A DNA stretch of 64,000 nt, from the NCBI GenBank assembly GCA_963585895.1, contig OY757913.1, positions 101,222,449 through 101,286,448 on the forward strand, in the 5' to 3' direction. Positions 1 through 10,155 of the stretch are shown here, piece after piece (position 1 is the first letter of the stretch; every line of letters starts with the position of its first letter). The notes under the pieces are model-generated. The model did no database searches. It was not told where the DNA came from and saw only the letters and a list, made by a program, of their open reading frames with translations. Made by a program: the position numbers and the translations under genes. The stretch comes from Sepioteuthis lessoniana. Taxonomy: Eukaryota > Mollusca > Cephalopoda > Myopsida > Loliginidae.

Positions 1-130
1 AGCAGTGCATGTTTTGATTCGAGCGCAGCCTCCCAATATAAAATGATCTTGTCAAATCCGGTAAGGTAGGGGTTGGATGAATATCCACAAAAATGTTTTA
101 TCAAGGGAAAAATGAGAGTTAACTTTATAT

Positions 131-819
131 TGTTTTATACTCATCTACAGCATCACAACGACACAATAACAAAGACAGACGCAATGAATAAGGACGCAGG
201 AAGACGCATGTAGACTTCTTTACAAATATATTTAACTCTCGCTTTATTGCAAGGGTTCGAAAGGGTTGTTCAAGGGTTGCATCTGAGGGGGAGCTCGAAA
301 CCGAACATAAACTGTAATTTCTTGACCCCACAGTTATGACCGTCACGTTGTGTCTTTCTCGTTCTTTAGTGCTGCTCAACCGGAGGCCTAGGGCCCACTC
401 ATCAAGGCCCAAAGGCCCCTTCGGCCTGATGTGGCTTTCCCTACCACATTTCGTCTATAACTCCGTCCGATCTTCAACTCAACTGCCCCCCACTGGGCGT
501 CGAAATCAACTGGAAGCGGAACTCAATTCAACTGGCTCGTCGAACTCAACTCAATTATATAATCGTTCGACGCCCACTCGATCTTTGAAATCGAATGTTT
601 AATCATCATCAAGCGGAAATAACTGCCATGCACTTCAGAGGTCACTCTCTTCCGGTGCATCACTGTAGTGTACCATGGGAATTACCTTGTCCCATTTCAT
701 CAGCCAATTTCCACCCACGCGATTTCCTCTCCTAACTGCCATTGGAATGTGTCACTTCCTTCCGGTGCATCACCTTGGAATAGCATTTTTTGGGCCGGGT
801 CGAAGGTCAAAACATAACA
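131..819 (-). mobile_element. Solo LTR, family LTR-1 (copy 1)
   Basis: A stand-alone LTR-like unit of about 690 bp that starts TG and ends CA on the minus strand. It is flanked on both sides by ATAT, which reads as a 4-bp target duplication. Two further copies lie at 57502-58173 (minus) and 60843-61505 (plus). The copies share a polyadenylation-like AATAAA stretch and the same terminal bases. No internal coding region accompanies any of them, so this is probably a solo LTR left by LTR-LTR recombination. The superfamily (Gypsy or Pao) cannot be told from an LTR alone. Short open frames inside it are incidental. Confidence 0.72.
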
Positions 820-981
820 ATATGTTTGGATACAACGTTTCAATGCTATAGAGTTAGTTTATGAATAACACTTAATAATATCCGTGTTGATTGTATTATC
901 GAAAAAGGAAATAATAAAATGCCAATAGAGCTGATTTAGAAGAAAAAAATACTTTTTATAAAAAGACAGTTAAAAATGTGC

Positions 982-1007
982 TTATCTATCTATCTATCTA
1001 TCTATCT
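982..1007. repeat. (TATC)n microsatellite
   Basis: About six tandem copies of TATC, in AT-rich sequence between LTR-1 and a weak repeat-D fragment. Confidence 0.85.
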
Positions 1008-1024
1008 TATGACACTAAACAGAA

Positions 1025-1130
1025 TCCGTTGGTGAGTTTCCAACTCTATTTGTAAGTTTACACTCGCTCCTTCACTGCCATGACTCCCAGGTCAACTCTT
1101 ACCTGAAGTGATAGATAATTATCCGTACCT
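1025..1130 (+). repeat. Repeat D core fragment
   Basis: A diverged piece resembling the part of repeat D that reads 'cttcactgcca...ctcccaggtc' in the copies at 4470 and 62125. Only about 100 bp align by eye. Confidence 0.4.
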
Positions 1131-1199
1131 TCCACCAGGCAGAATTTGACAAAGTTTTTTTTATAGTAGGGATTTAGGGGAGAGGGAGGTTACGCCTCG

Positions 1200-2430
1200 A
1201 CTCGTGTGCTGCAAAATTGCACCTTAAACAAAATAGCACGCCCCGTTTTATGAAGGCTAGATCTGTGGCCTTAACAGTTAGAGAGAGGGTGGAAGCTGAA
1301 CTTGAGCGAATGGTTGCTACCTCCGTTATCAGAATGGGCTTCCCCTATTGTCCCCGTTTTAAAGAGAAATGGTCAAGTTCGGATTTGTGGGGCCTTCAAA
1401 CAGACTGTCAATCCTGTTTTGCAAATAGACAAATATCCCATTCCAAATATAGACGATCTGTATTCTAAAGTCTCGGGTCGACGTTATTTTACGCGACTGG
1501 ATTTGAGTGACGTTTATTTACAAGTTCCTTTGGACGAAGAGTCACAAAAACTAACAACGATAAACACGCATAAGGGTCTTATGTATACTCAGTTGTGTTT
1601 TGGTATTGCTTCTTCGCCAGGAGTATTTCAAAGAATTATTGATCAACTGATCCAAGGAATACCAAGAACATTTGCTTATCTCAACAACGGGTTAATCACC
1701 AGCAATGCTACTAATGGGCCGTCAACCTTGATCACGTCTAGACCTTATGTATCCAGATTTATCTACCCAAGTCACCACAAAAATAGATAATGCGAAAAGA
1801 ACGACGGATAAAAATTGTGTTGAAAGGATGTTCCATATTGGAGATACAGTTAGTTTGGTGAATTTTCAAGGGAGGCCAAAATGGCTGGCCGGAGTTTTAG
1901 AGGAGCAACTTGACCCACTGACTTTTAGAGTGCGGTTAGAGGATGGTCGATTATGGAAAAGGCATGTCGATCATATTCGCGTGAATATTCCAACAGAACC
2001 TGTCGTGAGAGGCTCAGAAAAATCTAGGCAACCTCTGGAGAGTCGGTAACAAACAGTTACAAGGCACTCAACATCTGTTGCACAGCTTCCTACATACTAC
2101 AGAGATAGCAGCCCCTCAACAACCGGTGACAGCTTGAAAGATGAACATCCCAGAAACCAGATGAGAACACGTTTTCAGAAACGTAAAAAAGATGAAAGAA
2201 GGAACAATGGTGAGAATAAAGCCAAAAGACAGCACATCAGCATAAAACCAGACACAAAAGGGAAACGACCCAGTGCCATGCCCTTAACTGGGGAAATTGC
2301 GGCTCAGGAATATCCAGAGGCTATTGATGTGACTATGTTCGAGAGTCGGACAACGTTTCCCACAAGTAATGGGAGTTCTTGCCGGAGTTCCGGGGAGGGA
2401 CCTATGGATGTTTCTTGGTGTCATTAAAAA
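1200..2430 (+). mobile_element. Broken Gypsy-type LTR retrotransposon pol fragment (fossil)
   Basis: Translated pieces carry a recognisable Ty3/Gypsy reverse transcriptase segment around 1217-1720 (typical wording such as KYPIPNIDDLY and FTRLDLSD) and an integrase C-terminal segment around 1800-2050 (FHIGDTVSLVNF, RVRLEDGRLWKRH), followed by a basic, repeat-poor C-terminal stretch to about 2427. The element is incomplete and broken in several places; gag, protease and a 5' LTR are not seen. It runs directly into a promoter-bearing LTR-like stretch at 2433. Moderately old. Confidence 0.8.
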
Positions 2431-2432
2431 AT

Positions 2433-2612
2433 GTGTGCGTGCAGTTGCAATCTAAGTGGGGAGGATTGGTTAGTAAGAAACGGAAGCACCGTTTCGGCCA
2501 TCTTTGAGTTGTGGATATAAAAGGCAGAAGTGATTACTTCTCAGTTGTACATTCACTCTCTGGACTATTTGCGTCTAGTGCGTTAACCGGACTACAACCC
2601 AACCTATCTGTC
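2433..2612 (+). mobile_element. Probable partial 3' LTR of the Gypsy fragment
   Basis: Follows the pol fragment at once, begins with TG and has a TATA-like box (tataaaagg near 2515) about 30 bp ahead of a plausible start site. The right end dissolves into a TATC microsatellite, so the LTR is not complete in this window. Confidence 0.5.
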
Positions 2613-2622
2613 ATTTTTTCCA

Positions 2623-2662
<40 letters not shown>

Positions 2663-3530
2663 CCTTTTTCTCCTCTTTCTTTCAACATCTTCCCTCCTCC
2701 TTGTATCTATAAATCTGTCGCTCTTCATTTCCTTTTTTCCTTTATTCTTCCAGCTTGAGCTTTTCTTTATTTTTTCTTTCTCTTTTTTTTTCTCATACTA
2801 CTCCTCATATCATCTTCCTGTCTCTTCTTCACTCTCTATCAAAGCAATCTCTTTTCTTTATATGTATCCTCTATCACCCTCCTCTCTCTGGGTCCTTTCT
2901 CTCTCTCTCTCTCTCTCTCCATCTCTCTTTCTTTTTCTCCCGCCCCCTCTCTCTCTCGATATCTTTCTAACTATATGTCCTTCTGGTGTGCATTTCGCTA
3001 TCGCTTTTCTTTCTCTTCTTCCCTCTCTTTCAATATATTCTCTTTCCTTTATATTTCTCTTCCTATCAGCTTTCTTTCAATTTATTCTTTCACCCCCCTC
3101 TCTCTCTCTCTTCCTCTTCCTCTCCCGCCCCTCTTTCTCTCTCTCTCTCTCTCTCCCATTCTCTTTCAATAATTTTACTTTCTATTGTATATCTGTCTTT
3201 CTATCATTTTATTTTTTCTGCTTCCCTATTTGATCACTTTACTTTTCTTACTTCCAAACGTGTTTCTCCTGCAGATTTTTATTTGCTTTTACCCTCTATT
3301 ACCCTCACATCCACTTGTCCCTCTCTATTTGATCATTTCGACGCTTCTTTTAAAGTCTATAACTTCTGTTCATCTCTTTACCCAAAAGCAATCATTTGCT
3401 TTTCCGACCATTTTTTTTTTTACTTTTAACTTGACTGTTTTTTTTTTCCGTCATTTTAGATATTTTTTGCTTTTTCCAACTTTCCATTTTCCCTTATAAG
3501 AATTCTTAATTGAATTTGATTTTGTTTCCA
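2600..3530. repeat. Polypyrimidine low-complexity tract with (CTAT)n and (CT)n
   Basis: About 900 bp that is overwhelmingly C and T on the plus strand. It opens with a (CTAT)n array near 2622-2662 and has (CT)n runs near 2900-2920 and 3135-3158, with T-rich tails near 3412-3455. Long open frames here are only Ser/Leu/Phe strings created by the composition. It sits downstream of the LTR fragment. Confidence 0.85.
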
Positions 3531-4050
3531 GCTCAAAACTTTTTCTCACCCTCCTGTGTTTAACACACATTTCTTTTTTACTCAGCCTTGTATTTTTACA
3601 TTACTGTGTTAACACAGGGATTAACAGCCTGAACGAAAGAATATGGGGTCAGAAACCCTCGGGAAAAGTGTTTAGGGCTTTAAAAACTAAATAAATGACT
3701 CCTGCACCCGTTGAGGGTTTTCATTTTAACAGTGGTCCATGATGATATCGATACTTCTGTTTAGGGAGGGGCAAAAATTATAATATGATTGTCGTAGCTA
3801 TCCCTGTTGTATCAACAATTTCGATGATGAAAAAATAATTATCAGTGCAAATGCAGAACCCAGAAAAATGATTCATTTGGAAATGCGGGTGGGTAAATAG
3901 CTTTATTTTCTAAGTTAGAACATTTCAACGCTTTTGCAGGAAGATAAAATGACAAATATAGCTCGGGACAAAAATGCTTCTCTGTTTGCGAAAAGATCAA
4001 GTATATCGGCCCAATACAAATCTTCCTGTGCTGCCTTTGCTGGGTTACTG
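3531..4050. other. AT-rich stretch, no feature recognised
   Basis: Unique-looking AT-rich sequence between the polypyrimidine tract and a (TA)n array. No coding frame or repeat family recognised on either strand. Confidence 0.5.
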
Positions 4051-4051
<1 letters not shown>

Positions 4052-4094
<43 letters not shown>

Positions 4095-4410
4095 TCATCA
4101 TTATATCTCACCATCGGTACGTATATGCCTGACCCTCTCTCGCCACTCTTCCCTATCGTCCATCGCTTCCGGCGTGTCCTCAGGGCTACGTCCCGTATAT
4201 TCACAGGGCTGCTGTAAGTAGGTTCGAGCTTGTCGCCCTGCCTTTGCTCGGCCACGTGAAGAGATCCACAAGAGTACATCACTTATAAGCTCATCCCTAC
4301 TTCTCCAGCAGTGTCCCGCATGTCTGGTTCGTCTAATTTTGATAGTTTTCGTGATGGGTTGTTAGTGGCCGTACAGCTGCATCTTTGTGGGGTATAGCCT
4401 CCAGGACTTG

Positions 4411-4466
<56 letters not shown>
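4052..4466 (-). mobile_element. LINE-R (RTE-like) 3' fragment bracketed by (TA)n
   Basis: The LINE segment is 4091-4411, minus strand, with (TA)n arrays at 4052-4092 and 4412-4466. Read on the minus strand it encodes the end of a non-LTR retrotransposon ORF2, after the reverse transcriptase: the conserved stretch around ITKTIKIRRTRHAGHCW, followed by the last about 90 codons, and then an (ATG/TGA)n tail. A short-tandem tail of this type fits the RTE clade. Severely 5'-truncated, as RTE copies usually are. Confidence 0.8.
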
Positions 4467-4468
<2 letters not shown>

Positions 4469-4469
4469 T

Positions 4470-4935
4470 TGGACGGCTGTAAAATACACTGACTGCATCT
4501 ATGCAGAAGGATAAAAACCCAACGAGTGTCCTGTATAAGACTCCAAACCATCTGATAATGAGGGTCCAGTAATGTTGGAGACTTGTGGGAAGCGGAGTAT
4601 TCCTTCACTGCCAATACTCCTAGGTCCACTCAAGGCTGGAGTAGAAGGACCTGACTGGGTCCTATCTAGGGATCAAATAAAACCGTTTGATATTTTCAAC
4701 TGAGTGAAAAGAAATGACTTATGTTCGATTGAATAGTTAGAAATAGAACTGCTTGATCATTTAACTGTGTGTAAACAAATGAGTGAGGTTTAAATGAGGC
4801 TTATAAAACAAGGCTTGAAACCATTTAACTCTGTTCAAACAAATAGTTAGTAAATAGAAATACTTGAAACCATTTAACTGAGAGCGAAAAAAGAAAATGA
4901 GCTTGGGCACATTTAAAGATCTTATCAACCAGTTG
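4470..4935 (+). repeat. Repeat D copy (core plus AT-rich array)
   Basis: The core at about 4470-4690 opens 'ggctgtaaaatacactgact' and contains the phrase family 'gtgtcctgtataagac', 'ccagtaatgttggag' and 'ctatctagggatcaaat'. It is followed by degenerate units resembling 'aaccatttaactgtgtgtaa' to about 4900. The same arrangement recurs at 58598-59090 and 62125-63210 and inverted at 35500-37130. No coding capacity is seen. Confidence 0.75.
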
Positions 4936-4944
4936 TGTTAGACA

Positions 4945-5460
4945 TTATCATCATCATCTTCATCTTGTCTTGCAGCTAGCACGGATATCCCTGACCCTCT
5001 CTCGCCACTTCTCCCTATCGTTCACCGCCTCTAGCAGGTCTTCAGGGCTACATCCCGTATCTTTACAGAACTGCTGTATGTATGTTCGAGCTAGTCATCC
5101 TGCTTTTGCTCGGCCATATGTGGGGGTCCATAGGAGTACATCACTTATGAGCTCGTCCCTGCTTCTTCAGCATTGTCCTGCATGTCTAGTTTGTCTAACT
5201 TGGATAGTTTTCGTGATGGAAGGTAGGTGGCCGTATAGTTGGTGTTTTGGGGGGTGTTTCCTCCAGGACTTGTTCAATATTGCTCGCAACATTCTTTTGT
5301 AATTGCCGTCTAGGTTCTTCTCCAGCCGTTTTGTTAGCGTCCAAGTAGTGCATCCATATAGCAGTATCGATACGGCCACTGCTTGAAAGAAACTGCGTTT
5401 CATTTAATCGGTCAGGTCTGACTTCCATACGTCGATAACTTATCGATAGCTGTCCATTTA
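4945..5460 (-). mobile_element. LINE-R 3' fragment
   Basis: Begins with the (ATG)n tail (reverse complement 'atcatcatcatc') at 4947 and extends upstream on the minus strand. Translated words include FFQAVAVSILLYGCTTWTL, NYKRMLRAILNKSWRKH and YGHLPSITKTIQVR. These belong to the region just after the reverse transcriptase fingers and palm. Truncated at about 5460 with frame breaks, so dead. RTE-like by its tail; the clade would need a tree. Confidence 0.85.
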
Positions 5461-5491
5461 CACATTATAGTTAATATATATGCAAAAACTG

Positions 5492-5775
5492 GAGGTGCCC
5501 GTGGTGTCATGGTTATCGTCGCAGGAATTGGACACGGCGACATGAGTTCAAATCATGGACTGATTGGATTTCACATAACACTAATACACTTGGGAAAAGT
5601 ATGAATCCTATTATTCTCCCTCCAGCTATGGGTAAATAGTAGAGCAGACTAGGTTCTTCAGCCTTGTTGAGGCAACTAGTCTAGGAGAAGGAAAACTCTG
5701 AATTCAAACCTGTTAAACTCCGCTTAAAAAATGACCTTGTGTCATATCCTGCCCGAGCGGAGGGGTAAATATGAT
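5492..5775 (+). mobile_element. SINE-A copy
   Basis: A tRNA-derived SINE of about 285 bp. The head has a pol III A box (tggtgtcatggtta) and B box (gagttcaaatcatgg). It is followed by the central domain 'aatacacttgggaaaagtat ... ccagctatgggtaaatagta' and a tail ending 'gagcggaggggtaaatat'. Same family as 9186, 17962, 23312, 40116, 44705, 47138 and 52115. Confidence 0.88.
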
Positions 5776-6144
5776 ATATGCATAAACTGAATTTGCCATT
5801 AAATAACCAACAGTAGTTGATGTGTCATAAAATCCAAACGATAGATCAATCAATCAATTATGATTGAAATTTGGAACTAAAATGTTTTCATCCATAAAAT
5901 CTTTAGAGTGTTTTAGATACAAATATACAGAGCCTTATCACAATATTTCCATTGGAAAATGGGATAATAATAAAAACAGATTTTAAAAAATCTGACGAAT
6001 CAAACTTTCACGTTGGCAGTCCTGTGGTTTGTTAGTAGTAAACTCATGCTTAAAAATGTTACCGTTTTTAACATCTGAAACTAAGGGATAAGAAATATAT
6101 TATCAATTTGTTCAAATATGTATGAGCTGTACTGCGCGTGCGAA
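5776..6144. other. AT-rich stretch, no feature recognised
   Basis: No repeat family or coding frame recognised between SINE-A and the compound microsatellite. Confidence 0.5.
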
Positions 6145-6151
6145 CACACAC

Positions 6152-6224
<73 letters not shown>

Positions 6225-6286
6225 AAAGTTCAAATCTGAGGACACTTCTGTTTTTTACTCTCAAACCTAATTTTCTAACACACACA

Positions 6287-6360
<74 letters not shown>

Positions 6361-6545
6361 ACACACACACACACACACAGACACAGACACACAGACACAC
6401 ACACAAACATAGATATATATCACACACACACACACACACACTTATATATATATATACATATATATATGTATATATATATAATGTCAAGAAAGTTCAGATT
6501 TCAGGAAGCCTCAGTTAAATCCTTATTCCCAAACCTAATTTACAA
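6145..6545. repeat. Compound (TA)n/(CA)n microsatellite inside a 58-bp direct duplication
   Basis: Arrays: (TA)n 6156-6220, (CA)n about 6279-6318, (TA)n 6319-6358, (CA)n to about 6408 with CAGA variants, a further (CA)n to 6440, then (TA)n to 6481. Two similar segments, 6221-6278 and 6485-6543, both run from 'agaaagttca' to 'aaacctaattt', so a non-microsatellite unit is itself duplicated around the CA/TA block. Confidence 0.8.
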
Positions 6546-6877
6546 ATCACAAATCTGTCATGAAGTATTTTCATTTCGTTTTTTTTTTTAATATTATCTT
6601 TGATATTTACTTTTTATTGTTTATCAGAAACTTTATTTTCGTTATTTATGTAAAATTGAAAATAAGTGATGAAACATAAGAATGTAAAAAATAAAAAAAA
6701 TTTTTCGTCTTTTAACCAATTGTATGTTTCTTGTATACTTTGGATAATCTTCATCGTATTTCTTTGAAAGCCTTCAAGCACAACTGAGCAAGGAATTTTA
6801 TGGCAGATTATCCAACATAAATATAAATTAATTCCAGGTTTAGCGATGTATTTAACAAAATCCGATGCCAGAAGCAT
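6546..6877. other. AT-rich stretch, no feature recognised
   Basis: No repeat or coding region identified. Confidence 0.45.
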
Positions 6878-7075
6878 GATCCTTCTCCTAAACTGGTTGC
6901 CTTTCCAACATTAAAGCGCCCAATACGCTCTGCTATTTACCCATTTAACCCATATTTGGAAAAAAGAATATATGGATTCTTTCCTTTCCCAAATACATAA
7001 GCACGAAGTGAATCACCAACAGCCATTTCCTGGATTTGAACCCGAGTTAACGATTCCTTGGGGCTAACCTGGTAC
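6878..7075 (-). mobile_element. Diverged SINE-A-like copy
   Basis: On the minus strand it keeps the order of SINE-A: a B-box-like 'gggttcaaatccagg', the central 'tttgggaaaggaaagaatcc', 'atgggtaaatagcag' and 'ggagaaggat'. Much more diverged than the other copies, so old or a separate subfamily. Confidence 0.55.
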
Positions 7076-7080
7076 TTCCT

Positions 7081-7264
7081 ATCAAGATTTTTTTTATTGA
7101 TTTCCAAGTGGTGCAACCATACAGTAATACTGATACGGCTAGTGCCTAGAAGTTCTGTTTTATTTTATCAGTGAGATCAAATTTTCATATGGTCGATAAA
7201 CATCAGTACCTGCTTTACGAATGCGTCTGTTGACATCGATTTCAATAAATGAGATATTGCTACC

Positions 7265-7327
<63 letters not shown>

Positions 7328-7480
7328 TCAAGAGGCCTGTCATTTAATGAGAAGATAACACCGTCTTGATTAAAACACATGCACTCTGTTTTATATGAAT
7401 ACGCTTAAAGACCGATGCTTCTTACTGCTTTCTCTAGGTTATATAACAGAGAATCCACTTGAGCCGGTGGATTTGAAAGA
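7081..7480 (-). mobile_element. LINE-R internal fragment with a (TA)n array inside it
   Basis: Minus-strand LINE-R sequence upstream of the C-terminal part seen elsewhere: the region around the 'YGCTTW'-type motif at 7100-7150, then 'iywsyedrlng'-type decay and the 'vnahkteymcfnq' region at 7330-7385. A (TA)n array at 7268-7324 interrupts it and must have arisen or expanded after the LINE inserted. Confidence 0.7.
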
Positions 7481-7589
7481 AGCACTAGATAATGCACGAA
7501 GACTGCTTCAGGAATAGTTTCTACGTCATATCATCTGCTTGATAATGAAAAAAAATCTTCATTTTTATTTTATGAAAGAGAATTCTATT

Positions 7590-7735
7590 TTGCATGTAGG
7601 CCAACACTGTTGTGCCCATGCGTAGGAGTTCATAAGTAAACGCAGCTTATGAGTTTGTCCTCACTTAAGGGAAAGTGTTAGTCAAGAGATAATCGTAATG
7701 CATAAATCTCCTATATATATATATATATATATATA
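7590..7735 (-). mobile_element. Short LINE-R scrap followed by (TA)n
   Basis: 7598-7672 matches the minus-strand LINE-R stretch 'ggagt(a)catcacttatgagctcgtcc' seen at 5133, 12652 and 26583. A (TA)n array follows at 7711-7734. Confidence 0.55.
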
Positions 7736-7744
7736 AACTCAGGG

Positions 7745-8060
7745 AACCCATGAATTGTGCAACTGTATGGCAGCAAAACTTGAAAAAGCTTGAAGGGAAG
7801 TACACAAGAATGTTGCATACTGTTCTCAACGAATCCTGGTGCTGAACCTTACAAAACAATTGCACTACAGCCACTTAGCTCGCATTTCACATGGCATCCA
7901 AGTAAGTGGAACAAAACATGCTTCTCCCTGCTGGTCAAGTAAGGACGAACTCACGAGCACCGTCCTTCTACAGAGCAGCGTAGGTCGACAAGGTAAAACT
8001 TACATTCATCCGCTCTGTGCGGACAATGAATATCTTCTCAAGGACTAAACAAGAAAGATC
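7745..8060 (+). mobile_element. Decayed LINE-R C-terminal fragment
   Basis: Plus-strand counterpart of the LINE-R C-terminus: 'acacaagaatgttgcatact' (YTRMLHT), 'ctggtcaagtaaggacgaac' (WSSKDEL) and 'tgtgcggacaatgaatatc' in the expected order. Heavily diverged, so older than most copies here. Confidence 0.65.
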
Positions 8061-8219
8061 GACAATGCTCCCCTACTCCTGTGGGGTTGAGCTCTCTAAC
8101 GAAGGAAGTAAATGGTTGCCACTAGCGTAAGGCAAGGCTCTTCTAATGAATTGAGCTCTCGGTAGCCGTTAAGCAGATATATGTAAACAAATGTGATACA
8201 TAAGCTTTTAAATTTCCTT

Positions 8220-8345
8220 CGCTTGCGCTGGTCTCCTCTTGGCTGAGTCGTAGAATCTTGGATTGGCGTTTCAGTCAATCAGGTTTCGATCCCAGCGTCG
8301 GGAATCAAGCCAGTCTAACCACACTGAAGAGTTCTGATAGAACGA
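8220..8345 (+). mobile_element. Possible additional tRNA-headed SINE (single copy here)
   Basis: A tRNA-like pair of promoter boxes: A-box-like 'tggctgagtcgtagaatc' and B-box-like 'aggtttcgatcccagcg', spaced about 35 bp. It has no close relative in the window, so it may be a lone SINE head of another family or a tRNA pseudogene. Confidence 0.4.
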
Positions 8346-8471
8346 AACAGGTCTGTCCATGGATGACAATATATATATATATTATTAAACTAGTGGTACT
8401 CGAAAATTATATTGGCAAAAGATTAATGGAATCATCAGTAAACGTGGGTGCTTTCCTCACTTCTGCCGGGG

Positions 8472-8698
8472 TTGTCCTCGTGGTGTAATGGTTAAAACGA
8501 TGGACTGCGGAATCGTAGTACGCGAGTTCGTACTCCAGTCGCACTATTACGTTCACTTTCCGGCAAATACCCTCGGGAAAGGTATGAACCCCCTTATCCT
8601 CCCAGCTATGGGTTAAATAGTACCACTACTGTTCTTCTAGGAGAATGGCTTTGGCATTAAATAACCTACAAAGGTTGATATGCCATTAAAGACAAAAG
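8472..8698 (+). mobile_element. SINE-C copy
   Basis: tRNA-derived head with A box (tggtgtaatggttaaaacg) and B box (gagttcgtactccagt). The central domain is 'aaataccctcgggaaaggta ... cccagctatgggttaaatagta', shared with SINE-A. Its own tail reads 'ggcattaaataacctacaaa ... tgatatgccattaa'. Confidence 0.88.
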
Positions 8699-8702
8699 AA
8701 AC

Positions 8703-9180
8703 TTTCTGTTTACAGAAAACTCACGTTTACTGGCCTTTATCTGAGCTGGGATGCGTTTTCCCCCAGGTCTAGGAAACTTAATTTAATTAAATGTCTTTCT
8801 TTTAGAGCTTTAAATATTTGTTACGATAGTAAGATTAAAGAACTGAAGGTAATTAAAGAGATATTTATCAATAACGGGTATCCCGAGGAAATCATTGATG
8901 GTAATATTAACTTAGCAGTGACTAAATTTAAAAAATAAGAATAAGATCTTTGGTCTATCGAAATGTCCTGTTTATTTTAGACTTCCTTGGATTTGTCTTG
9001 CTAGCCAGTTTATTTGCCGATAAAGTTACCTCCTCTGTATACCTTTGTTATCCTGCTGTTAAAGTTAGATCAATTTTCTCCACTAAGACGGCCTTTAGCT
9101 CCATATATAAGGATGTACTGCCTATCTTGAATCAAAGTTTATTAATTTACAAATTTAATTGAGGCTGTAATTCAACATAT
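8703..9180 (+). mobile_element. Penelope-like element (PLE) fragment
   Basis: Translation gives pieces typical of a Penelope-like reverse transcriptase end: YRKLTFTGLYLSWDAFSPRS, then LNLIKCLSFRALNICYDSKI and NNGYPEEIIDGNI. Next come DKVTSSVYLCYPAVKVRSIF and STKTAFSSIYKDVLPI, the linker leading toward the GIY-YIG endonuclease. The GIY-YIG domain is not present; a SINE-A lies immediately downstream. Several frame breaks; a dead, truncated copy. No host function implied. Confidence 0.7.
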
Positions 9181-9185
9181 ATCAT

Positions 9186-9472
9186 ATTTACCCAACCCCT
9201 CCGCTTTGGCAGGATATGACACAAGGTCAATTTTTAAGCAGAGTTTAACAGGTTTGAATTCAGAGTTTTCCTTCTCCTAGACTAGTTGCCTGAGCAAGGC
9301 TGAAGAACCTAGTCTGCCCTACTATTTACCCATAGCTGGAGGGAGAATAATTGGATTTATACCTTTCCCAAGGGTATTCGTGCTATGTGAAATGCAATCA
9401 TTCTCGTCCAGGGCTTGAACTTGTGTCGCCGTGTCCATTTCCTACGACGATAACCATTACACCACGGGCACC
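9186..9472 (-). mobile_element. SINE-A copy
   Basis: Full-length, minus strand. The pol III A box lies at its right end ('taaccattacaccacgggca' reverse-complemented), with the B box at about 9413-9430 and the tail at 9186. It abuts the truncated end of the PLE fragment. Confidence 0.88.
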
Positions 9473-10060
9473 TTTTTTTACATGTATTATAGCATTCAAA
9501 AAAGTCTTGAGCCGTTAAACATGTGGGAAAACGTAGCTATTTTACTCAGGGTAAATTTTAGACCTCGGCTCTCATTGGATATTTCAATCAGGTGACCAAA
9601 AGCGTTAGAGATAAGTTAGTCAGTTAATGAGAAACCTTCAACTCAAACTGTTAAATGCTCCATCTTTCTCACTGATTCCTCATTTAGTCGGACGGATGAC
9701 CGGAATATGAAAAATCGCAGAAATATAAAAGAAATATGTTCACGTGAAATTGTAGTCACGTTGCTATTCCTCATCCCAGCAGCGAAGAATTTACAACTGT
9801 GTGAGTTGACGACAAAAGACAACGAACAAGAACAAAGATGGCGACACTAAAGAGGCACCAGAACGACACAAAGCGACAGACAAAAAGAAACCATATCGGT
9901 GGTTGAATTAATAGTTACTCTATCGGTGAGGTTCAGAAAGCATCGACAGTATTCTCAGCAGCAGATGGGAACCTTTCAAACGGGTGTTCTATGGATTGGC
10001 AGTAAACTAAATCCATTGATGAGGATCCAGTTCTGGAGGTTTAAAAAGTAGAACTAGCTG
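9473..10060. other. Unclassified stretch with one small ATG frame
   Basis: No family recognised. A 23-codon frame begins at 9838 in a good initiation context (aagatggcg) but stops at once and has no homology that I recognise, so it is not called as a gene. Could be a promoter or 5' region of an unidentified element. Confidence 0.4.
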
Positions 10061-10155
10061 ATAGTGGCTCAAATATATCAGTTTGAAAATTATTTTTATT
10101 AGATAGGAATACTTAAGGCAACATAACTGTGCAAAATTATTTGTACTAAGAATAT
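10060..10155 (+). repeat. Repeat D array fragment
   Basis: Contains the 'aatacttaaggcaacataactgtg' type unit of the repeat-D AT-rich array, directly upstream of SINE-B. Confidence 0.4.

Noticed and set aside
2511-3499. Long Ser/Leu/Phe-rich frames that could be read as membrane proteins
   Set aside because: The frames follow from polypyrimidine composition and several overlap in different phases.
6112-6487. Open frames of Ile-Tyr, Cys-Val or Thr-His repeats (here and at 17763, 23950, 24344, 46084, 46870 and others)
   Set aside because: They are translations of (TA)n, (CA)n and (TG)n microsatellites and carry no codon or domain signal.
9838-9909. Small ATG frame with a good initiation context
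   Set aside because: Only 23 codons, no homology that I recognise, no splice or promoter context.
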